Under the pieces are notes generated by a model. That model was not told where the DNA came from and did not search any database. It worked only from the letters and a program-made list of their open reading frames with translations. A stretch of 20,631 nt of DNA. Source: JAAYZQ01 sp034428935 (lineage in GTDB: Bacteria; Chloroflexota; Anaerolineae; JAAYZQ01). Both the position numbers and the translations under genes were made by a program. Shown in pieces: positions 15,978 through 20,631 of the stretch (its first letter is position 1; every line of letters starts with the position of its first letter). The stretch lies in NCBI GenBank assembly GCA_034428935.1, contig DAOUHB010000219.1, positions 1 to 20,631 of the forward strand, in the 5' to 3' direction.

Positions 15978-17075
15978 TTAGCTTATCTCCCTACAAGCCG
16001 ATATGTTTGCCGCATGGGGCACAAAATCCCCCTGGATCCTCGTGGCCCTGCTGCTCTCGCGGACGACCAACTCGGGGCAGATGGGGATCAACCTGGGCTC
16101 GTACCGCGCCCCATCCCCGCGGCTGGCCTCGATGGCCCGGATCAGCTCCTGGATGGCGGTGCAACCGAGCTGGCGCAAATCCTGGACGACGGTCGTCAGT
16201 GGTGGCCAGTAGTGCTCGGCCTCGGGCAGCCCGTCGAACCCGACGACGGCCAGGTCGTGGGGCACCTGGATGCCCTCGCGGCAGGCCGCCTGGAGGACGC
16301 CCAGGGCCATCTGGTCGTTGGCGCTAAAGACCGCATCCACGTGGGGATAGCGGGCCAGGAGCCGGCCGATGGCCTGCTCGCCGCTGGCCGAGGACCAGTC
16401 ACCCTCCTCGGCGTGCAGCTCGCCGGGGGCGATGCCGGCCGCCAGGAGGGCGTCGTGCCAGCCGGCCCTGCGCTGGCGGGCCTCCCACCAGTCCAGGGGG
16501 CCGGAGATGTGGCCGACGTGGCGGTAGCCCTGCTGGAGGAGGTGCTCGGTGGCCATGCGGCCGCCGGCATAGTTGTCGATGGCGACGATGGTGACGTCGG
16601 GCCGGGCCTGCATGGTGAGAAAGATGGTGGGCACCGGCAGCCCGCCGAGCTGCTCGTCGAGCCAGGCCCGGTTGTCGCCCACCTCGGGCACCGCCCACAG
16701 GATGCCGTCCACCCGCCTCTCCAGCAACGAGTTCAGGAGGGGTTGGACGTCGTTGGTATTAAAGTCGGGCAGCTCCTTGAGCAGGAGGGTGTAGCCCAGA
16801 TCCTCCGCCTGGGCGGTGACGCCGTTGAGGGTGCGCGAGGGGCCGGCGTACTCCAGCCCTGCGGTCACGATCCCCAGGGTCAGGCTGCGCTGGCTGATGA
16901 GGCTGCGGGCGATGGCGCTGGGCTGGTAGCTCAGCTCCTCGATGATCTCCCACACGCGGTTGCGGGTGTCCTCGGCCACGTCGGGCCGGTCGTTCAGCAC
17001 CCGCGACACCGTCTGGTGGGATACCCCCGCCGCGGCAGCCACATCTCGGATTGTGACCCTTCTGGGACCAGGCAT
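15978..17075 (-). CDS. LacI-family transcriptional regulator, first gene of the arabinose cassette
   Basis: The product is 365 aa. The helix-turn-helix and hinge are at 7-60: VTIRDVAAAAGVSHQTVSRVLN, then YQPSAIARSL as hinge helix. The sugar-binding domain carries DNYAGGRMATEHL, SGPLDWWEARQRRAGW, GDWSSASG, FSANDQMALG and VVGFDGLPE, a layout typical of ligand-responsive repressors. AGAGG lies 8 nt before the ATG. Its own promoter and a candidate palindromic operator lie just upstream, so it probably represses itself together with the isomerase, transporter and kinase genes that follow. Only 1 bp separates it from the isomerase. The C-terminus is about 20 residues longer than that of its neighbouring paralogue. 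The inducer is probably arabinose or a relative; this is inferred. Confidence 0.92.
   Translation of the reverse strand: MPGPRRVTIRDVAAAAGVSHQTVSRVLNDRPDVAEDTRNRVWEIIEELSYQPSAIARSLISQRSLTLGIVTAGLEYAGPSRTLNGVTAQAEDLGYTLLLKELPDFNTNDVQPLLNSLLERRVDGILWAVPEVGDNRAWLDEQLGGLPVPTIFLTMQARPDVTIVAIDNYAGGRMATEHLLQQGYRHVGHISGPLDWWEARQRRAGWHDALLAAGIAPGELHAEEGDWSSASGEQAIGRLLARYPHVDAVFSANDQMALGVLQAACREGIQVPHDLAVVGFDGLPEAEHYWPPLTTVVQDLRQLGCTAIQELIRAIEASRGDGARYEPRLIPICPELVVRESSRATRIQGDFVPHAANISACREIS
16249..16680. repeat. Near-identical tract shared with the second lacI gene (copy 1)
   Basis: Aligned at a constant offset of 1380 bp, bases 16261-16680 differ from 17641-18060 at only 15 of 420 positions (about 96% identity). 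The next 60 bp toward the HTH (16681-16740) differ at 22 of 60. The tract covers the core of the ligand-binding domain. Confidence 0.85.
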
Positions 17076-17121
17076 CGTATTGGCCTCTTCCAGTTGCGTT
17101 TAGTAGCGTATTGTTGGTGTC

Positions 17122-17157
17122 GTTACCGTTCCCGTTACCGTTCCCGTGACCGGTCAC
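17122..17157. promoter_or_regulatory. Repeat-array operator at the main cassette promoter
   Basis: Three 12-mers lie head to tail: GTTACCGTTCCC (17122-17133), the same again (17134-17145), and GTGACCGGTCAC (17146-17157), which is a perfect palindrome. At finer scale this is a hexamer series of GTNNCC form. The palindrome abuts the -10 box, spans the predicted start site, and has the central CG of LacI-family operators. It is therefore the best binding site for the LacI proteins, with the degenerate copies as possible auxiliary half-sites. Confidence 0.6.
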
Positions 17158-17186
17158 ATTATACCATATGGGGGACCGCTTGTCAA
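17158..17186 (-). promoter_or_regulatory. Perfect-consensus sigma-70 promoter of the arabinose cassette
   Basis: On the - strand TTGACA (17186-17181) and TATAAT (17163-17158) are separated by exactly 17 bp, matching the consensus at all twelve positions. Transcription would begin near 17151, inside the palindromic operator, and run through lacI 1, the isomerase, transporter, araB and araD. Such a strong promoter implies tight repression when the sugar is absent. Confidence 0.88.
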
Positions 17187-17239
17187 TACCCCAAATCAGG
17201 AAACGGGGGAATTTTAACCTTCCGGGGCCTGGCAGTAAA

Positions 17240-17417
17240 GGCTCGCGGGCGATCGCCGCGTCACCCGCCCCAAGGTGCGTTGCACGTGCCGTTCGTGCGA
17301 CGCACCTGGCTTGCGGGCGATCGCCACATCGCCCCATGCAGGGGCGGCGACCGCAGGAAGTGGCGCTCGGCGGTCCCGGGGGGAGGAGGCCGAGCAGGCG
17401 CTCGGCGGTCCCGGGGG
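17240..17417. repeat. Repeat-rich intergenic region between the two lacI genes
   Basis: This stretch has no gene. It holds a near-perfect hairpin of 14-bp arms (17273-17286 and 17294-17307, one mismatch, 7-nt loop). It also has two copies of a GCGGGCGATCGCC unit (about 17245-17257 and 17313-17325), each containing the palindrome GGCGATCGCC. A 21-bp direct repeat beginning GGCGCTCGGCGG lies at 17362-17382 and 17397-17417; its second copy ends next to the lacI 2 stop codon. The hairpin may act as a weak terminator for lacI 2, but no T tract follows. Confidence 0.65.
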
Positions 17418-18449
17418 CTAGGCGCGCAGGGAGCTGGCGCGGACGATCAGCTCGGGCTGGAGGGAGATGACCCGGGGCTCGGCCTGGGGCTTGCCGCCCC
17501 GGCCGGCCTCGATGGCGCGAACCAGCTCCTGGACGGCCAGGCGTCCCACCTGGGGCTGATCCTGGTACACCGTGGTCAGGGGCGGCCAGTACTGGGCGGT
17601 TTCGGGCAGGCCGTCAAAGCCGACGACGGCCAGGTCGTGGGGCACGTGGATGCCCTCGCGGCAGGCCGCCTGGAGGACGCCCAGGGCCATCTGGTCGTTG
17701 GCGCTAAAGACGGCATCCACGTGGGGGAAGCGGGCCAGGAGCCGGCCGATGGCCTGCTCGCCGCTGGCCGAGGACCAGTCTCCCTCCTCGGCGTGCAGCT
17801 CGCCGGCGGCGACGCCGGCCGCCAGGAGGGCGTCGTGCCAGCCGGCCTGGCGCTGGCGAGCCTCCCACCAGTCCAGGGGGCCGGAGATGTGGCCGACGTG
17901 GCGGTAGCCCTGCTGGAGGAGGTGTTCGGTGGCCATGCGGCCGCCGGCATAGTTGTCGATGGCGACGATGGTGACGTCGGGCCGGGCCTGCATGGTGAGA
18001 AAGATGGTGGGCACCGGCAGCCCGCCCAGTTGCTCGTCAAGCCACGCCCGGTTGTCGCCCACCTCGGCCACGGCCCAGATGACGCCGTCGATCTGCTGGG
18101 CGATGAGCGACCGGAACAGGGGCTGCAGGTCGTTGGTGTCGAAACGGGGCAGCTCTTTCAGGAGCAGGGCGTAGCCCATGCGCTCCGCCTGCTCGGCGAT
18201 GCCGTTGAGGGTGCGCGACGGGCCGGCATAGTCGAGGCCGGCCGTCACCACCCCCAGGGTGAACGTGCGCTGGTTCGACAGGCTGCGGGCGATGGCGCTC
18301 GGCTGGTACTCCAGCTCCTCGATGATCCGCCACACGCGCTGGCGGGTCTCCTCGGCCACGTCGGGCCGGTCGTTCAGCACGCGGGACACGGTCTGGTGTG
18401 AAACGCCTGCGGCGGCGGCGATGTCGCGGATGGTCGTCTTCTTGCCCAT
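17418..18449 (-). CDS. LacI-family transcriptional regulator, paralogue of the adjacent gene
   Basis: The product is 343 aa, the standard LacI length. It has the same recognition helix as its neighbour (GVSHQTVSRVLN) and the same hinge (YQPSAIARSL), so both should bind the same kind of operator. The ligand-binding core is almost identical (DNYAGGRMATEHL, GPLDWWEARQRQAGW, GDWSSASG, FSANDQMALG). They differ in the part between hinge and core (IAEQAERMGYALLLKELPRFDTNDLQPLFRSL) and at the C-terminus. The ATG at 18449 has GGGG 6 nt upstream. It has its own promoter and appears to be transcribed alone, ahead of the cassette. It most likely arose by tandem duplication and co-regulates the same genes; direct proof is absent. 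Confidence 0.92.
   Translation of the reverse strand: MGKKTTIRDIAAAAGVSHQTVSRVLNDRPDVAEETRQRVWRIIEELEYQPSAIARSLSNQRTFTLGVVTAGLDYAGPSRTLNGIAEQAERMGYALLLKELPRFDTNDLQPLFRSLIAQQIDGVIWAVAEVGDNRAWLDEQLGGLPVPTIFLTMQARPDVTIVAIDNYAGGRMATEHLLQQGYRHVGHISGPLDWWEARQRQAGWHDALLAAGVAAGELHAEEGDWSSASGEQAIGRLLARFPHVDAVFSANDQMALGVLQAACREGIHVPHDLAVVGFDGLPETAQYWPPLTTVYQDQPQVGRLAVQELVRAIEAGRGGKPQAEPRVISLQPELIVRASSLRA
17629..18060. repeat. Near-identical tract shared with the first lacI gene (copy 2)
   Basis: This is the partner of 16249-16680, about 96% identical over 420 bp with no indels, including many third codon positions. Identity falls sharply at the upstream (HTH-side) edge. Confidence 0.85.
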
Positions 18450-18484
18450 GGTGCACCCCTGTCCTTCTCGGTGGCTCGCGTCCG

Positions 18485-18513
18485 ATTATACTCCAGGGAG
18501 CGGCTTTGCGCAA
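18485..18513 (-). promoter_or_regulatory. Sigma-70 promoter of the second lacI gene
   Basis: On the - strand TTGCGC (18513-18508) and a perfect TATAAT (18490-18485) are 17 bp apart. The leader to the ATG at 18449 is about 30 nt. No copy of the GTGACCGGTCAC operator is seen here, so autoregulation is not evident. The remaining gap to the STAND gene (18514-18771) holds only short GAAT/GAAAC-type repeats near 18650-18675 and no recognisable gene or terminator. Confidence 0.7.
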
Positions 18514-18771
18514 TTTGGCACGGGCCCCTCTCCTCGCCGGCCTGGCTGCCCGCTGGCCGGGCGTCCCTGGGCGGGCCGGTCGTTCGGGGCGGATGGGGGC
18601 CGGAAGGGCGGTTTGCATCCGTCGGCAGCGCTGGGGGTGGGGGGTCGCCAACGAATGGGAAACGAATAAGCGAATGGTTGGTCTCAGGGCGGGAGGGGCC
18701 GCCGGCAGGGAGCACACGACGGCAGGCGCGCGCACGAGGCTCAGGGCGTGCTCGCCGGGTCCGCTGGGCGA

Positions 18772-20631
18772 TCAGGGTCCATCGGACTCCATGGCGGCCT
18801 TGACCACTGCGAGGTTCCGCTGCACCGTCTCAATCTTTTGGTGTCCCGCAGGCAGAAACTGCTCAAGAATGGCCAGCGCCCGCTCGTACGCCGCCCGCGC
18901 CCCGGCCAGGTCCCCCAGGGCCCGCAGCACCAGGCCCAGGTTGTTGACGTCCCTGGCCACGTTCGGATGCTCCGGCCCGAAGGCCTGCTCGTCGATGGCC
19001 AGCGCTCGCTCGTAGGCCGCCCGCGCCCCGGCCAGGTCCCCCAGGACCCGCAGCACGCTGCCCAGGTTGTTGACGCGGATGGCCACCTTCGGATGCTCCG
19101 GCCCGAAGGCCTGCTCGTCGATGGCCAGCGCCCGCTCGAAGGCCGCCCGCGCCCCGGCCAGGTCCCCGAGGTCCCGCAGCACCAGGCCCAGGTTGTTGAC
19201 GCCGATGGCCACCTGGGGATGCTCCGGCCCGAGCTGCTTCTCCCAGATGGCCAGCGCCCGCTCGTACGCCGCCTGCGCCCCGGCCACGTCCCCGAGGGCC
19301 CGCAGCACGCCGCCCAGGTTGTTGACGCGGATGGCCACCTTCGGATGCTCCGGCCCGTAGGCCTGCTCGTCGATGGCCAGCGCCCGTTCGAAGGCCGTCC
19401 GCGCCCCGGCCAGGTCCCCCAGGTCCCGCAGCACCAGGCCCAGGTTGTTGACGTGGGTGGCGTTCGGATGCTCCGGCCCGTAGGCCTCCTCGTCGATGGC
19501 CAGCGCCCGCTCGTATGCCTCCCGCGCCCCGGCCAGGTCGGCTATATCCTGCAGGTGAAAGCCCAGGTTGTTCCACAGCGCCGCAGCAGCTTCCGCCCCT
19601 GCCGTCTCTGCGGCCGGCGCCACGGCCTCGGCGTGCGCCCGCAGTGGCGCAAAGCGTCCTGGCAGGCCTGTCTCGTTGGCGTCAAAGGTGAGACGGGCAA
19701 GCGCTTCGGCCACCCCCCCTAGCACGCCCTCCCCCTCGGGCTGAAGCCGGTCCATCGCCTGCCCGAACTCGCCCAGGAGGGAATGGATGGCCGGCCCCGC
19801 CTTGCCGGCCGGCCAGGCCAGCAGCCCCAGGCCCACCAGTTGCGACAGCGCCTCGTCGCATGCCTCGGGTTCCAGCCCGGCTGCCCGCTCCAGCAAGGCG
19901 CAGGGGATGGCCACGTTGGCCGCGCACCAGCTCGCCGCCCGGAAGGCGCGCCGCGCCGTCGGCCCGATCTCTTCCAGGGCCCAGCTCGCGGCAAAGGTGG
20001 CCATGAGATCCAGGTCGTGCCCCGTGGGATTGCCCATCTCGACCTTCCAGGCCTGCATGCTCGGGTCGTCCAGGGCCCGCTCCAGGCGCGCCAGGTAGTC
20101 GCCCACGGTCAGCCGCCGGTGGCCGGCCAGGTAGCGCCCCGCCAGCTCCAGGGCCAGCGGCAGGCGTCCCAGCCGCTCCGCCAGCGCCCCCAGCTCGCCG
20201 TCGCTCGCCCGCTCTGCGGGCAGGTATCGCCGCAGAAAGGCCAGGCTCTCCCCGGCGCTGAACACCGCCAGGGGCAGGGGAGACAGGCCCAGGTCCCGGG
20301 GCCAATCGCCCCGCCGGGCCGTGAGCAGCACCCGCGCCCCGCTCTCCTGCCGCAGCCGCCGCAGCCACTCCCGGGCCGCGCCCACGTCCTCGAGGTTGTC
20401 CAGCACCACCAGCCGCGGCCCGCCGTCGCGCCAGGCAGCGAGGGTGGCGGCCACCTGCTCGGGCTGCTCGGCGGGCCACGGCCGCAATCCCATCCTCTCC
20501 CCGCAGGCCGCGATCTCGGCCGCGATCCCGGCCGGCTCCCTGGCGTTGACCCAGTGGATGCCGTCGAACCATCGGCCGTAGCGGTAGGCAAATTCGACGG
20601 CCAACTGCGTCTTGCCCACGCCGCCCATGCC
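18772..20631 (-). CDS. NB-ARC/TPR STAND NTPase, N-terminus outside the window
   Basis: At least 619 residues are visible; the frame runs off the right edge, so the start and any N-terminal effector domain are unseen. The first visible residues are the Walker A motif GMGGVGKTQLA. They are followed by Walker B RLVVLDNLED (about 72-81), a VLLTARRGDW sensor segment and GRLPLALELAGRYLA, the pattern of NB-ARC-type STAND ATPases. A winged-helix-like region leads to six TPR units of 41-42 residues (NNLGLVLRDLGDLAGARAAFERALAIDEQAFGPEHP type, kinesin-light-chain-like) and a partial seventh. In STAND proteins the repeats sense a partner and the NTPase switches on an N-terminal effector; roles include regulation and phage defence. 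Which applies here cannot be told. Confidence 0.88.
   Translation of the reverse strand, partial: GMGGVGKTQLAVEFAYRYGRWFDGIHWVNAREPAGIAAEIAACGERMGLRPWPAEQPEQVAATLAAWRDGGPRLVVLDNLEDVGAAREWLRRLRQESGARVLLTARRGDWPRDLGLSPLPLAVFSAGESLAFLRRYLPAERASDGELGALAERLGRLPLALELAGRYLAGHRRLTVGDYLARLERALDDPSMQAWKVEMGNPTGHDLDLMATFAASWALEEIGPTARRAFRAASWCAANVAIPCALLERAAGLEPEACDEALSQLVGLGLLAWPAGKAGPAIHSLLGEFGQAMDRLQPEGEGVLGGVAEALARLTFDANETGLPGRFAPLRAHAEAVAPAAETAGAEAAAALWNNLGFHLQDIADLAGAREAYERALAIDEEAYGPEHPNATHVNNLGLVLRDLGDLAGARTAFERALAIDEQAYGPEHPKVAIRVNNLGGVLRALGDVAGAQAAYERALAIWEKQLGPEHPQVAIGVNNLGLVLRDLGDLAGARAAFERALAIDEQAFGPEHPKVAIRVNNLGSVLRVLGDLAGARAAYERALAIDEQAFGPEHPNVARDVNNLGLVLRALGDLAGARAAYERALAILEQFLPAGHQKIETVQRNLAVVKAAMESDGP
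18811..19567 (-). repeat. 126-bp tandem repeats encoding TPR units
   Basis: The marker CAGGTTGTTGAC (+ strand) recurs at 18937, 19063, 19189, 19315 and 19441, exactly 126 bp apart; a divergent sixth unit is anchored at 19564 (123 bp). Units 19063-19188 and 19315-19440 differ at only 4 of 126 bases although they are not adjacent, which suggests a recent two-unit (252 bp) duplication. Confidence 0.9.

Noticed and set aside
17245..17325. GCGATCGC octamers as a cyanobacterial HIP1 signature
   Set aside because: Only two copies, both inside one repeated unit, and not spread through the window. Gene content does not point to cyanobacteria.
17240..17330. CRISPR-like or phage att repeats between the lacI genes
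   Set aside because: Only two imperfect copies with no regular spacer pattern, and no cas, integrase or tRNA gene nearby.
15975..18401. An 808-codon + strand frame with an apparent internal repeat
   Set aside because: The internal repeat is simply the tandem lacI duplication read on the wrong strand.

Overview
The window is GC-rich bacterial DNA. It has Shine-Dalgarno sites before most genes, near-consensus sigma-70 promoters, a lipoprotein sugar-binding protein with a Pro/Ala/Thr-rich linker, an NB-ARC/TPR protein and small palindromic intergenic repeats. This mix fits a Chloroflexota-type genome (Anaerolineae or a relative). That placement is inference; no rRNA, tRNA or marker gene is present.

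Layout. At the left, on the + strand, a promoter (33-61) precedes a small lipoprotein (179-703) and a membrane M28-family metallopeptidase (728-2002). Everything to the right reads on the - strand. From right to left this is: an NB-ARC/TPR STAND protein cut by the window edge (18772-20631); a LacI-family regulator with its own promoter (17418-18449); and a long, tightly packed cassette that starts at a perfect-consensus promoter (17158-17186). Its order is a second LacI regulator, a FucI-type sugar isomerase, a sugar-binding lipoprotein, a two-domain ABC ATPase, permease 1, permease 2 with an extra surface domain, a lipoprotein, ribulokinase (araB), ribulose-5-phosphate 4-epimerase (araD) and a protein of unknown function. 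A further near-consensus promoter (4510-4538) then drives a ROK-family repressor and a ROK-like sugar kinase truncated at its 3' end. The truncation point is also the broken 5' end of a PIN-domain toxin remnant (2013-2384).

How the genes work together. AraB and AraD together strongly indicate L-arabinose (or L-ribulose) catabolism to D-xylulose 5-phosphate. No canonical AraA is visible, but an isomerase with FucI-like metal ligands occupies the aldose-to-ketose step. The transporter has the YtfQ-YtfR-YtfT-YjfF arrangement (one binding protein, one double ATPase, two different permeases), a type known for furanose sugars and, in Shewanella, for arabinose (AraUVWZ). Control appears layered: two paralogous LacI proteins that probably see the same ligand, and a ROK repressor.

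Most notable: a permease carrying an extra transmembrane helix and an extracytoplasmic CxxC domain; a FucI-like isomerase in the AraA position; a sharply bounded tract of near-identity between the tandem lacI genes; a hexamer-repeat operator array at the main promoter; a deletion-like kinase/PIN junction; recently duplicated TPR units; and palindromic elements at operon joints.
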